A stretch of 64,000 nucleotides of DNA from Hsuehochloa calcarea (lineage: Eukaryota > Streptophyta > Magnoliopsida > Poales > Poaceae). The DNA lies in assembly GCA_036346395.1 (NCBI GenBank), contig JAYEVG010000033.1, positions 1-64,000 on the forward strand, in the 5' to 3' direction. This document shows, one piece after another, positions 36,366-48,329 of this stretch. Both the position numbers and the translations under genes were made by a program. Each line of letters starts with the position of its first letter. Position 1 is the first letter of the stretch. The notes beneath the pieces are model-generated. The model did no database searches. It saw only the letters and a list, made by a program, of their open reading frames with translations, and was not told where the DNA came from.

Positions 36366-38451
36366 ATGGCCGAGATTGACACGAGGCCGTTAGAATCAGT
36401 GCAGGCGGCGTTGACTCTCTTCGGGCAGAAAAGAGATCAAAACAGGTTCAGCCCAGACAGAAATGTGGGTAACTATCCATGATATATGCCAATCTGCAAT
36501 TATGTTCCTAGTTTCAACTTCGTATCGCAACAAAATCTTCGAATGTTGGCAAACGCAGGAGCAGGAGATCGACATCTTAACGAAGGAACTCGCGAGTTGC
36601 AAGCTGCAACACGAAGTCAAAGAGAACGAAAACAAGCAGGCCAATCTGAAACTCGAATCTCTCCAGAAGGCCATGCAAGAACTGTCGGACAAGTATGACA
36701 GATCGTGCCTGGATGCTCACAACCGTATAGCTGACATTGAAACCGACAACAGCATGATCACAAGCCAGCAATCTGAAACTGCTGCTGAGTGCAAGGCTCT
36801 GAAAGATGAACTGGCCATCGTGAAAGGTGAACTCGACGCCGTGAAGGGGTCGAACACCTTTGTACTGAAAGAAGTTGAGTCGATGGAAACGAGGATGATC
36901 TTGGAGAGGGAGAACACCAAGGAGGCGCTGATGCGCATATTGCAGCTCAACGAGACCGTTCTTTCGTCTGCCGTTGCAGCTATCAGAACAGAGGAGGAGA
37001 GGTCTGTGTTCTTTCAGGAGATAACACTCGAGTTCTTCAATTCTGACAAGAACCTGGAGGTGATCAAGAGGCAGCTGGAGATGATAGAGAGTTTGGAGAA
37101 GGAATTAGTGGCGAAAACGGTGGAGATAGATTATCTCCAGTCCGAGTTGAAGCAATTCAAGGAACTTTACATATCACCACAAGAAGTTTCTGATGCGACA
37201 GCCGATGACGCAGCTGGTTGTACCAACATTAATGATCAGGTTTGTGAAGCAACTGTGGAAGATCAGAAACCACAAGCACAAGTCGCATTTCAGCACTCAC
37301 CAGAAACATGTTTTGTCACTGAAACCTCAAGAAAGGATTATCAGGTCGTCACATATGATGACACTGACATGGAAGGTAAGATGTCTGAAGATGTTGGAGA
37401 TACCGAAGGGGCAGAGGTTATGGTTCCGGACTCGACAATGCTCGTGAAAAACTTTGATGCTCAAGAGGCATGCCTTGTTAATAAAAGCTCGCAAGAGGAT
37501 GACAAAAACATTGATTGTAACGAAGCTGAAAATAAAGCAGGCGATCAAGAACCAGAACCAGAAGCCACAGTTCCAAACTCCACGGCGTGCAAAGGTGTTT
37601 CAGAGCATGCAGACGTATGTCTTGCATCTGAAATCCCGAGGGAAGCTTATGAAGCCACTAGGTCCGATGATAAAGATGAGGAAGAAAATCATGAACCACG
37701 AGGAGAACTCACAGTTGCAGACTTTGACACTGAACCACCGGGGGAGGATCATCAAAACACCCAACCTGATGATAGAAACATCACCAGTACAATGCCTGAA
37801 GCAGAAGGCTGTTTTATCGCAGAGAGCTCAAGGGAGGATTTCCACAGCGTTCACTCTGACGACAAGGACATGAACATCACCATGCCTGAAAACGTTGCAG
37901 GAAACCAAGAACCCCAGGCGGAAGCCACAGCTCCCAACTCCACACTGCGCAAAGGCAATTCAGAGGCTGCAGTCAACTGCTTTGTTACCGAGATTATCAC
38001 AGAGACCTCCAAATACGACGAGGAGGAGGCGTTCTACACGAAGGAGATCGGGCAGGCCAACAAGCTCGACGAGGGGTACGTGCTCGTCACGAAGAAGACC
38101 GACGACAGCGGCGCGCTCAAGGACAAGCTGGACGCGGCGCACACCGAGATCAGCGACCTGAGGTTCAGCCTGGAGGAGGCGGTGAGGCGGGCCGAGCTGG
38201 CCGAGGAGGCGCAGGCGGCGCTGGAGAGCAAGCTGAGGGAAGAGATTCAGAGGAAGAAGCACCCGCCGCGGCGCGCGCCGTTGGAGGACGTGCGCCCGGC
38301 GCGCAAGGTAAATCCGGCGACTCCGCCTGCTCGGCTGCGGCCGACGCCGTCTCGGACGCCGGGGACGCCGAGAAGCGCAGCGCGAGGCGACGAGAGGCCA
38401 CCGCCGGGCTGCCTGACCCTGGGGAAGGTGCTGAACATTAAGTACAAGTGA
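36366..38451 (+). CDS. WEB family coiled-coil protein
   Basis: Two exons: 36366-36464 and 36559-38451, separated by a 94-bp GT-AG intron; 663 residues. I start at 36366 because MAEIDTRPLESVQAALTLFG is the typical WEB-family N-terminus; an in-frame ATG at 36463 is really intron. Residues ~34-235 form a coiled coil (EQEIDILTKELASCKLQHEV, SLEKELVAKTVEIDYLQSEL). Residues ~250-520 are acidic and weakly repetitive with a unit near 48 residues (EATVPNST, SEIPREAY, SDDKD). Residues ~548-602 are a second coiled coil, followed by a Pro/Arg-rich segment and the tail CLTLGKVLNIKYK. WEB1 works with PMI2 in light-driven chloroplast movement in Arabidopsis; whether this member does so is unknown. GC content rises sharply after about 38010 within the same exon. 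Confidence 0.8.
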
Positions 38452-38651
38452 AGTATCAAGTTTGTGTACAGTGTCAGTACGCATGCATCGGTATTGGGAT
38501 GTGGATCCAATTAATTGATACTAAATCATGGAATAATATGGATATGCATCCAATTGATTGACACTACATCGTAGTATAATATGTCAATAATATCTGTGCA
38601 TATGGTATATTTAGATTTTACGTAAAATTTGTTTATATAGTTCTATTAAAA
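38452..38651. other. WEB gene 3' UTR
   Basis: Short AT-rich stretch between the stop codon and the Gypsy-type LTR; contains a doubled ATGGATATGCATCCAAT-like word. Confidence 0.4.
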
Positions 38652-38996
38652 TGGGTAGTTCGATCTTCTCGAGTAGAATTGTGGATAAATAGTACTTAAC
38701 GACGGACAACGTTCAGCTGTACACCACGCGTCAGTGTACAGACTTGCAACTCAATGAATATTCGCCAAAACGCACTAGGATGATCGCCGTTAGACCACAA
38801 ACAGAGATCGCTAAGCCCTCAATTCTCAGCGAAAAAGCAAACTTGACATTGATTTGTAGAACGAACAATGGATCGCCTAATTCTCTCTCAGAAATCCTCG
38901 TATGAACTCTTATACGAAAGAACAAGCAAAATATTTGTGTTCACTTCTTTACTCAGTGTTGGTCTTGCCACATTCCTTGTGCGAGCTATTTTAACA
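38652..38996 (-). repeat. Gypsy-type 3' LTR
   Basis: Direct repeat of 42313-42652. On the minus strand it starts TGTTAAAATAGC and ends near CGAACTACCCA. Ends were set by alignment by eye and may be off by several bases. Confidence 0.7.
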
Positions 38997-39086
38997 CCAA
39001 AGCAATATCTCTATTTTGTGTACTCTCAATTTCACCTCAACTTTCTTCTTAGCAGTATTGACTATCTCTGTCGGTGTAAGCGGGTA

Positions 39087-41061
39087 CTAAATCACATCTG
39101 CGTCGCTCCACTTAAACTTGTAGTAGTTTGTATGCCCACCATGATAAACATAGCGATCAAATTGCCATGGGCGTCCAAACAACAAGTGGCAAACTGATAT
39201 GGGTACCACATCGCAAACAATGGTATCCTCATACTTGTCAATCTTGAAGTGCACCTTCACCATATGACTGGCTTTCACCTCGCCCACATCGCTCAACCAC
39301 TGCACATGATAAGGATGAGGATGCGGTAAATATTTTAAGCCTAATTTTGCGCACATCTCCTTGCTGGCCAGATTATGACAACTTCCTTCATGAATTATCA
39401 CTTTGCACACTTTACCACCAACTGTCACCCATGACTGAAACAAATTGCACCGCTGTGCGGTAGAATGGCTTTGTGAGATGCTAAGTACACGAGGTGTGCA
39501 CACTAGCATATACTTTCTATCTGGTGACCCCAGCCTATAGTCCAATCTCCCATCCTCTGTGGAATCCTCCGCAAAATCAGCAAATGGAGTAGTATCGTCC
39601 TCATCACTAGCTGAAGTATAGCCATCATCAGTAAGTATCATAATTTTATTATTTAGGCAATCTTTCTGAAAATGACCAATTCCCTTGAACTTGCAGCATG
39701 CCATATCACGTGAACGGCCTGTAGAGTCCATTGAAGATGCCACACTAGCAGCGGCGCCGGTGGTGGCGTACTATCTTCATTCCTCTTTGCCGAACGTGTC
39801 GCTGAACTGCTCTCGGAGGTGCCGTGCTCGCTGAATAACGTTGCCGGGCAGCATACCTAGCGTCTTCAATTACCTGTTTCGGAGCCTCACGTGCCTGATG
39901 CATGAACTCGAGCATGTTGTTGTATTGATGATGATTAACGACCTGCCGAATAGCGTAATTCATCCCAGCAAGAAAGCGATCCATCGCTTGTTCCTCATTC
40001 TCACGCACATCAGCATGTATGATAATCCGCTCCATCTCTTTATAATACCCATCAACTGATTTCAAACCCTGTCGTAACTCAATCAGCTTCTCATGCAGCG
40101 AGCGCTTGTAATGTGTAGGTACAAAGCGCGCGACGATCGTCGCTCACTCGTCCCATGTTACAACACGTGGCTCGTGTCGCTTCATACGCTGTTGCACACA
40201 ACGCTCCCACCATGTAGCAGTATATCTGTCCAAAGCAGCAACGACAAGATCCAACTTGCACTGATTAGAATAGTGGTTCATGCCGAATAGCTTATCAACT
40301 TTCAGCTCTCATGCAAGATAAACCTCCACCTTTGTAGTACACTTAAAAGACAGCATCATGAACTTAGGCTTTGCAACCAGATCGTCAGCGTACTCATCAC
40401 GCCAACGATTGCACGCATACTGATTATGTTGATGACGCGACAAGTAGTCGGCGAACACGGACTCATCGTCATCGTGGTGTTTGCCATGGCCTCATCCATG
40501 GGCGCCATAGTAGGCACCCCCATAGGCGCCATCGTGTGCGCCTCCCTAGGCGCCATCGTGGACACCATCGTTGGCGCAGCCACCCCTAATGTCGTTGCCA
40601 CAGCAGTGCCCTTGTGCAGGGGGACGCGCCGCGACCTTGGCAATAGCACGACGTTGTTGCGCCACCTCACGTACACACGCCTGTTCATCGAGTTGTCGTT
40701 GGTGTGGTTCATCCTTGCGCTATCGTCTAGCGGCAGCCCCCTCATCCATCTCGTCGCTCAGCTCATACAGGAGGTGTACATTCCCCGCATCGCCGTATGT
40801 ACCCAGCTGCACCGAAGCGGTGAGCTTGGCAATGGTGTCTAGCTGCGCCTTGTGGTTGTCGTCGACGGTCAGGGACAGCTTTTGAAAATTTGTCCCCAGG
40901 CTGTCGAAGTTGTTTTGGATATGCCCAAGGTCGCCGAGCACATGGTCGACCCCAGCCCGGAACTTATCTCGGAGCGTAGCACGAAGTGTAAGGTAGTGCA
41001 TCTTGGTGACCGGATCAGTAAGGTTACCGTCAAGATCATTGTCCTGCTTGCTTCCTAACAT
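39087..41061 (-). pseudogene. Gypsy-type gag and N-terminal protease, broken
   Basis: Minus-strand pieces in order: MLGSKQDNDLDGNLTDPVTK (from 41061), then ERIIIHADVRENEEQAMDRF and NMLEFMHQAREAPKQ (the gag retrotrans_gag region, 39900-40050). After these come a CCHC knuckle (CCKFKGIGHFQKDC near 39690) and a retropepsin-like segment whose active-site text is VIIHEGSCHNLAS (Asp replaced by His). Frame changes lie near 39745 and 40070-40720. Confidence 0.72.
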
Positions 41062-42282
41062 GGTTACTGTAGCAAAAATACCAAGTGAAAATATATATGA
41101 AAAATAAGTGGTAATCTCTCAACTGCTGTTCTGAGACAAGGCAAGTTGTACCATTTCGAAGTAAATTAAGAGTGGCAAAAACTTACGCTCGTAGCAACGA
41201 ACAACCAACCAAGATTGTGCGAGCGAATATCAAGAACGATAGCCAATACTTGGCACGGATGTTTTAGGTGGAGCTAGGTGAGGAAAACAACCCATCATAT
41301 TCAGAATTTAAAGATTGTCGAGCTAGGTAGCAATCCAAACGAGACGCACAATACCTAATTGCTGATCGTATGATTTAAGTGAGGAATGAACATCAACACA
41401 CGCACAATGATAAAGAGACTATTGCAATCAAAGGAATGAGTGATAAAAAGAACAATTTTGTATGGAGGCAAACACTCCTATTGCAACAGTTTAAGGAAAG
41501 ACGCTAGCAATTGCTCAAAAGTTGTACATGAGGGCACAAGATTGCTCAAAATTATGGTACGCGAACAATATCGGATACAAATATATAAAAATGCTCCAAC
41601 AAAAGAATTGAACACTATAGCCAAAACTTTTGCCGTCTCTGTTTTTCTTCTTCTTTGTTTGTTCTTAGTTTTTTCTTTCTCTGTTTGTTCTTTTCTCACA
41701 GCCAACCCAAATGAGAGCACAAAAACAGGAGCAACCAAGGCAAAGAATACACACAATTTTTTTTTGATGAGCAACCATGTGAGCAAATCAAAAGCTAGTC
41801 TCAATAGGATTTATAGTTTTGGCAACATACATATTGGTTGACAAAGAGAATGCACTATGAAACGAGTCTGAAACAACGAAAACAACACTGAAACTTTGAG
41901 AGGCCCAGAACAACAACTTGGAGGTCGATTTTGGGGGTCAACAAAGGCGACTAGCTATTCCTTTTTTTCCAGATCGGTGTTGAAGTAAGCTTCGAAACAG
42001 GTACTCCAACACCTAAAACGGATCCCGGATGCAAAAGTCATGGCTGTTTTTGTCGATAGTGCACGAATTGGATGAAACAATGACAGATTAAGCAACGCGA
42101 AATGAGATTTGTCCAGCAACGAAACACAATGATTTAATGGATTTAAATATAACCAAACGCACTAAAAACACTGAAATAAACTACAACTAAAGACAATTTT
42201 GTGTGTGTGTGTGTCCTTTTCGGTGTATAGGACAGAAAAATAATATACTAAATTACAAGTAAAAAGAGATTCTATCGAGTGG
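41062..42282 (-). other. Leader of the Gypsy-type element
   Basis: About 1.2 kb between the PBS and gag with no coding motif. The open frames at 41440-41841 are AT-driven. A (GT)7 run is at 42199-42212. Confidence 0.5.
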
Positions 42283-42310
42283 CCTTAAATCTGATACCAT
42301 GATGATACCA
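42283..42310 (-). other. Primer-binding site region
   Basis: Minus strand TGGTATCATC, then ATGGTATCAGATTTAAGG; the word TGGTATCAGA is the usual start of a PBS complementary to initiator tRNA-Met. Confidence 0.7.
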
Positions 42311-42312
42311 GG

Positions 42313-42652
42313 TGAACCAATCTTCTTAAGTAGAACCATGGATAAATAGTGCTTGACGACGAACAACGCTCAGCTGTACACCACGCGCTAGTGCACGAAC
42401 TTGCAGCTCTATGGATATTCGCCAACACACACTAGGATGATCGTCGCTAGACTACAAACGGAGATCACCAAGCCCTCAATTCCCAGTGGAAAAGCAAACT
42501 TGACATTGATTTGTAGAACACACAATGGATTACCTAATTCTCTCTCAGAATTTCCCGCATGAACTCTGATACGAAAGAACAAGCAAAATATTTGTGTTCA
42601 CTTCTTTACTCAATGTTGGTCTCGTCACATTCCTTGTGCTACTATTTTAACA
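42313..42652 (-). repeat. Gypsy-type 5' LTR
   Basis: Direct repeat of 38652-38996, starting TGTTAAAATAGTAGC on the minus strand and ending two bases before the PBS-like word. Confidence 0.7.
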
Positions 42653-43185
42653 TATCAAAGCAATTACTAGCTGCTGAATGCCAGGGCCGAGCAAGGCAAT
42701 AGCTATCAATTGCTGGCTGCCGACTGCCAACTAATACCGAAAAATAAAAAATATGCCTAACTGGTTACAATCGATCATGAGATTCGGTCATGTGCATGGT
42801 GGCCAATCAATCTCCACCTCACGTAGCCATATATGTAGATGCTTTCCTTGTTGCTCTTCCTTGCATGCAAATAGTTTTCTTCCTTTTATTTTATCACGGT
42901 AAGCATGCAAAAAGTATTATTCCCCTCTGAGATTCCACCAAATTTTGGACTAGCATGCAACTCATCTTGCACCTATCATCACCATTGTCATGAACAACAT
43001 CTTCTCCTTCGATCGTTGAAACTTTAAACCTGAGCACAATCAAATTCTATTTTAGGCAATATAAAATTCTCGTTAAAATTAATGACATGTTCATTAAGGA
43101 GTAAGTTCACCTGATCTTGTAGTTTTTTTGGCACGTGCTGTTGTACTTGGTCTAGTCAGCAACTCAATGCGTATATCTTGAGCAT
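42653..43185. other. Spacer between two Gypsy fragments
   Basis: About 530 bases with no gene or repeat end recognised; starts at the outer edge of the 5' LTR. Confidence 0.35.
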
Positions 43186-43458
43186 TTATGTCGTCCTCGA
43201 CGCTAGATCTTCAGCACCGAAGAACGGCGATAAATCAACAATGTTGAATGTCGAGCTCACACCATAGTCATCTCCCGGAAGCTCGATTTTGTATGCATTA
43301 TCGTTAATCCGCTCAAGCACTTTGAAATGTACATCTCCTCGTGGAAGCAAGTTCGATTTGTATCGATCCGGAAAGTGTGGTCGGGTTGGCAGCGTTGCTC
43401 CCGGAATCAAATCAATTTGATGCTCTATCCCGCGGATTGGTGGCAAACCAGTGGGCAC
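43186..43458 (-). pseudogene. RT start fused to integrase C-terminus
   Basis: Residues 1-28 (GLPPIRGIEHQIDLIPGATL) are the segment just before the Gypsy RT core. Residues ~38-82 (LLPRGDVHFKVLERINDNAY, STFNIVDLSPFF) are the C-terminal end of Gypsy integrase. The RT, RNase H and integrase cores between them are absent, so a deletion of about 2-3 kb in the parent element has joined them in frame. Confidence 0.75.
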
Positions 43459-43482
43459 TTCCTATGGAAAGACGTCACTAAA

Positions 43483-44235
43483 TTACTGCAAAACATGAGA
43501 GATGCCACTAGGAAGAGACGTCAAGTCGTCACACGAAAACAATGCATCTTTGTACAAAAATACAAAGTACACTAAATTGGGATGCTCACAAAAGCGCTCA
43601 TATCTAATTTGGTGGCAGTTTGTATGCCCACCATGATAAACATAACGATCAAATTGCCATAGGCACCCCAACAACAAGTGACAAATTGATATGGGTACCA
43701 CATCGCAAACAATGGTATCCTCATACTTGTCAATCTTGAAGCGCACCTTCACCATATGACTGACTTTCACCTTATCCACATCGCTCAACCATCGCACATG
43801 ATAAGGATGAGGATGCGGTAAATATTTTAAGCCCAATTTTGCACACATCTCCAGGTTGGCCAGATTATGACAACTTCCTCCATCAATTATCACTTTGCAC
43901 ACTTTACCACCGACTGTCGCCCGCGACTGAAACAAATTGCACCATTGTGCGGTAGACTGGCTTTGTGAGATACTAAGTACACGAGGTGTGCACACTGGCA
44001 TATGCTCTCTATCCGGTGACCCCAGCCTACAGTCCAATCTCCCATCCTCTGTGGGATCCTCCGCAAAATCAGCAAATGAAGTAGTATCGTCCTCATCACT
44101 AGCTGAAGTATAGCCATCATCAGTAAGTATCATAACTTTATTATTTGGGTAATCTTTTTGAAAATGACCAACTCCCTTGAAATTGTAGCATGTCATATCA
44201 AGTGAACGGCCTATAGAACCCATCGAAGATGCCAC
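43483..44235 (-). pseudogene. Gypsy-type knuckle and protease segment
   Basis: 250-codon open frame on the minus strand: CYNFKGVGHFQKDYP (knuckle with last Cys replaced by Tyr), an acidic linker, and the protease segment VGGKVCKVIIDGGSCHNLAN. It is nearly collinear with 39087-39743. Confidence 0.7.
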
Positions 44236-44645
44236 GCTAGCAGCGGCGCCGGTGGCGGCGTACTATCTTCATTCCTCTGTGCCGAACTGCGCGTCGCTGA
44301 ATTTCCCCCGGATGGAGCGGGCTTGCCTGGCTGTCCCGTGCTGTACAGAGGTGTCGTGCTCGCTGAATAATGTTGCCGGGCAGCATACCTATCATATTAA
44401 ATTACCTGTTTCTTAGCCTCACATGCATGATCCATCAACTAGACCATGTTGTTGTATTGATTATGATTAACGATCCACCGAATAGCATAGTTCATCCCAA
44501 CAAGAAAGCGAGTCATCACTTGTTCCTCATTTTCACAGACATCAGCATGTATAATAATCTGCTCAATCTCTTTATAATACCCATCAACCAATTTCAAACC
44601 CCGTTGTGACCCAATCAGCTTCTCATGCAGTGAGCGCTTGTAATG

Positions 44646-46621
44646 TGTTGGACCGAAAGAACGACTAGGGGGGTGAATAGGAGTATGATATTTTTTTTTC
44701 ACAAAGATCGGATTTAACACAATTTTCACTCTGATAGCTACGAGAGCTATGAAGATCAATATCCAAGCACAACAGAAGTCTTGTTTTGAATTCAATCTAA
44801 ACCCCGGGGCAAAACAACCAAAATCAACCAAAACTCGATTTTCAAGTAATGGGCGGTCTGACCTCTACGTTAATGGTGGTCGACCGTCACCAATGATCGA
44901 CCTCCACTGATGAACAGTGAAATCAGCCCAAAAAAAGTTACAAATAGATGTAACTTTTGATCTGCAACTCCAAACTCGATAAAACATGGAACACACCTTC
45001 TCTAGGATATCAGGAACCTATTCCAATCAAAGATCGTGAAGATCCTTGGCAAAGTTCCGACCTTTTCCCGTTTGAGTGAAGGATGGTTCAAAACAGAGTC
45101 AAAACAAAAACTAGATCAAAAATCTTGCTCGTGGGTTAGAGATGATCAAGATGATCCTAGATGATATTCCACATATCACAGCAAGCAAGATTAGGGGCAG
45201 AAACCGAAGGAAACCTTGAGAATCAAAGACGGCCCTAAAATCACAAAATAGAGAGCAAGAACGCAAAAAGACTCATCTCAAGAAAACTTACGTAGATTGA
45301 TTTGTGATGTTGCTGGTTTACAACAACTCCAACATGGAGGACAAAACTCAATACATGAGCACACAATCAATCTCCTCTTTAAGAATCCTAACCTCCCCAC
45401 TCCCTAATATTAAAAACAAAACTAGTGTTTCAAAATAAGCAAAAGGATTAAGGAGGTGCACATCACCCTCCCATATTTATAGTGGAGGCTAACCTTCTAG
45501 AAGACTTTCCTATTGGGCACCCGTTAAGCCCACACATAAACGGGTTTAACTCACGCACATATTTTAAAGCGACGTCTTCATATTCTCTTGACCTAAACCG
45601 CTTCTCCTTGCGTCGTCTTGCGCCGTGGTTTAGTAAAAAACAATCAAGGCGGTATTTTAGTGATATTACCAAAATACCCCTTCTCGATCCTTCTCCAAAG
45701 ACCGAGTCCAATCTTCATGAAGCAGTTCCATGCTTCGCCACGTGTAGGTTGTTCAACGGCTCTCCTCATGTCGGCAAGTCTCTCCCATCTGGCTCCCACT
45801 GAAACCACCATAGCACTTCACCGACCCCCGCGTCGCTTGATGCAACCCGTCGCACCAAACTTCCCGTTCGGTCATCCTTGTCCCTTTTGCGCCATGCTCG
45901 AATCCAATGACTTCACCAGGCATCTTCAATTGTTCTGAACCTCAGCTCACCAAGCCTAGTCCCGATCATCCTCGCCGCTGACCGTCGTTGATCTCCAAGC
46001 AACATGTACAACAATAGACCAAGAAATCGATTCCGGGAACAAGTTCTTCGCAACTTGACCCACGTTAGTCAAAACATGCATCATGCAACATATAAGCACT
46101 GAAACTCATGAACTTGACTCAACAAACAAACATCGCTGCTACGAGAGCCGACGATACAAGTGAAAACCGGTCAGACCACCATTCAATGGCCGGTCTGACC
46201 GTCGGCCTGGCCGGTCAGACTGCCCAGAAGGGACATAGCCAAAATTTAGCACTTGAAATCCGAAATCTCTATGGAAATTTCAAACGAATAGAACTTTTGA
46301 CTGGAAGCTCCAAAAATTATGAGACCAAGTGTATGAGAATCCCCTCTCTTGCCTACACCCTCTATTTTTGGCCCAGCACAAAACTCTAATTTTTGTATTG
46401 GCGGTCGATCACGCTTATGGCTTGGCCGGATCGCCACCAACCGGCTCGACCGCCAGGTGGCGTTAGACCGCCATCGATCGGCCTCGATACCGCCGGTCAG
46501 ATCGCCATTGACCTGACAGAACTGAACCTTTGCCAAAAACGCGTGATTCGACAAACCGCTAAAGCCATTGCCAATTGTAACATCATCCTAAGATCATGAG
46601 CATATCCCCATGATATCCACA
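44646..46621 (-). repeat. SIRE element A, 3' LTR
   Basis: Collinear with 53853-55853 over its length, for example CCTATTCCAATCAAAGATCG and TTTAAAGCG-rich text. Minus strand starts TGTGGATATCATG next to the polypurine tract and ends GGTCCAACA. Confidence 0.88.
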
Positions 46622-46636
46622 ATCTCCCCCTTGATG
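46622..46636 (-). other. Polypurine tract of SIRE element A
   Basis: Minus strand CATCAAGGGGGAGAT directly precedes the LTR start, the expected primer site for plus-strand synthesis. Confidence 0.8.
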
Positions 46637-48329
46637 AACACATTGGCAATTTTTAAAAAATGTAAGTTTAAGATTTGAAAAATAAAACTACTCGTCGTTT
46701 TCGCATAAAGGCACAACTTGGACCAAGAACAAGAGAAAGCAATGGAAATGACTAAGTTGGCTTCAGATTAGTATAGGCAAGCGAGATAAGTCAAATGAAA
46801 GCAAGAAAGCTTCAATTGCCAAAGAAGAGTAAAAAATCTCACTTAAGGTCCATATGAAAGAACAATTGTTCAAATTAACCTTTGATCATTGTGAGGTTCC
46901 AAGAATTGCAATTCAAGTTCAGAAATGGCACTAAGATCATAAGAATGCAAATTAAAAGCTCCCCCTCACTTTAATCGTTATTTTTTTCAGAAAATTTTAT
47001 TTTCTTCATTTTCTCCAAATAACTCCCCCTTTTAACATTTTTGCTACTTCTTCTCCCCCTTTGACAATGGAGTCATCAAGAAATCACGCATTCCTCTCAT
47101 CCAGAGATAAAAAATACAGAAATGAGGTGCGATGAAGTGGCTTCATATTTTTGGATTTTGCATATTTTAGCACAAGAAGCTTTGAAGATTACCGAAAAAA
47201 CAAGCTAGCATTTCTATAATTACACAATACATATCAAGCCTGAAAGTGCTAGCAAGATCATGTTAAGACATATATATATCAAAGCTAAGCTAGAATGCTC
47301 AAAGTAAAAGCGATGAATTATAACAATTTAAGCAAAGCTTCAAAACTACCAAGTTCGTCAACAGAGATCCTAAAGTGATAATGGCCATGTCAGAATGTCA
47401 ATGAGAGATCAAAAAGCTAACAATGACCATCCTAAAGACAGAAAGTCCGGAATTGAATCATTTTACTCAAAGAACTTCAGTCACCCATTTTTTTTACAAT
47501 AGTTTTTCATTTGCAATGAATATTGATGTTGATTAAAGGTCTATCTTAGTGAAGAAGATCCTGGACTAGGAGCCATCCACAAACTCTTTTTAAGCTTCAA
47601 CCAAGGTAATTATGGGCCTATCTTAGTGAAGAAAATCCTGGACTAGGAGCCATCCACAATCTCTTCCCAAGCTTCAACCAGGGCGACAAATCTTGATGTT
47701 CATGTCAATTTTGACACGCAATCCGCATGAGATCGTCTGGATCATCAAACTATCTCCAAGTTCATGTCTTTGACAAGCAGTCTCGTGAGAATAGTTTGGC
47801 ACAAATTTCGAAATTTGATTTTTCATTTTGCATAAGAGCAGTTTTTGATTCACAAAAGAACCGAATGCTCAAGAGATGTTCAATCCTAGATTCAATAGCT
47901 AATAGAGCAATTTTGACAGTGCCAGTGTCACAAGAGGATCACTAATTGTGCAACTTAGCTAAAAGATCCAGAAATTGTAAATTTTAGTTCAAATTGTCTT
48001 AAAGTTCTAGCTCATTCAGCAGAGACTTAGCTACACATGTGAAAGCATGATAATTTTAGCAAGTCAAAGAACTAGACATGATATTGATCAAAAATTGAAA
48101 TACTAAAGCTCAAGAGGGTAATAAGAAGAACTTCATCAATTTAAAAGATAAGCTGTAAGGATTATATTATAATGCATCTTTTTGTGATTTTCATATGAAT
48201 GCAATATAATACAATGAGATATAAGAAAAACTTAAATAGCCTAAAAAATTCAAAAAGATCAACAAGTTCAGAAAAGAACAAAGAAAGATCAGATGAACAA
48301 GGAAAGTTCAGAAAAGAACCAACTCCCCC
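46637..48329 (-). other. SIRE 3' spacer (env-like position)
   Basis: About 1.7 kb of AT-rich sequence where SIRE elements may carry an env-like frame. I see no usable frame here. It holds a direct repeat: CTATCTTAGTGAAGAAGATC at 47541 recurs with changes at 47618, 77 bases later, with the following ~60 bases. Confidence 0.55.
47538..47690. repeat. 77-bp tandem duplication
   Basis: CTATCTTAGTGAAGAA, CCTGGACTAGGAGCCATCC and AGCTTCAACCA occur in the same order at 47541-47602 and 47618-47680. Confidence 0.88.

Larger units (their letters stand above)
38652..42652 (-). mobile_element. Gypsy-type element with two LTRs and gag but no pol
   Basis: Two direct repeats of about 340-345 bases (38652-38996 and 42313-42652) share long identical runs such as AAAGCAAACTTGACATTGAT. 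A primer-binding site like the iMet tRNA end (minus strand TGGTATCAGATTTAAGG) sits at 42283-42299, next to the upper LTR, so the element reads right to left. The internal part has a long leader (41062-42282) and gag with the start of protease (39087-41061). It then goes into the 3' LTR within 100 bases, so RT, RNase H and integrase are absent. Confidence 0.75.
43186..44645 (-). mobile_element. Second Gypsy-type fragment with internal pol deletion
   Basis: Bases 43483-44645 are closely similar to 39087-40130 (gag C-terminus, knuckle, protease). Here the active site is VIIDGGSCHNLA, keeping the Asp. After a short gap, 43186-43458 encodes one open frame that begins like an RT N-terminus and ends like an integrase C-terminus. 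The fragment stops at 44645, where a SIRE LTR begins. Confidence 0.75.

Noticed and set aside
36463..36558. WEB protein starting at the ATG at 36463
   Set aside because: This 32-codon extension lies in a 94-bp GT-AG intron; the upstream exon 36366-36464 gives the family N-terminus.
37960..38484. 174-codon minus-strand ORF at the WEB 3' end
   Set aside because: Antisense of a GC-rich coding exon with Arg/Leu-rich text; the sense strand has the conserved WEB tail.
40356..40745. 129-codon minus-strand ORF and overlapping plus-strand ORFs as a gene
   Set aside because: Met/Thr-rich, repetitive text within the decayed gag region; frames open on both strands.
46637..48329. Env-like gene in the SIRE spacer
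   Set aside because: No frame longer than about 70 codons and no signal or membrane segment; only the position suggests it.
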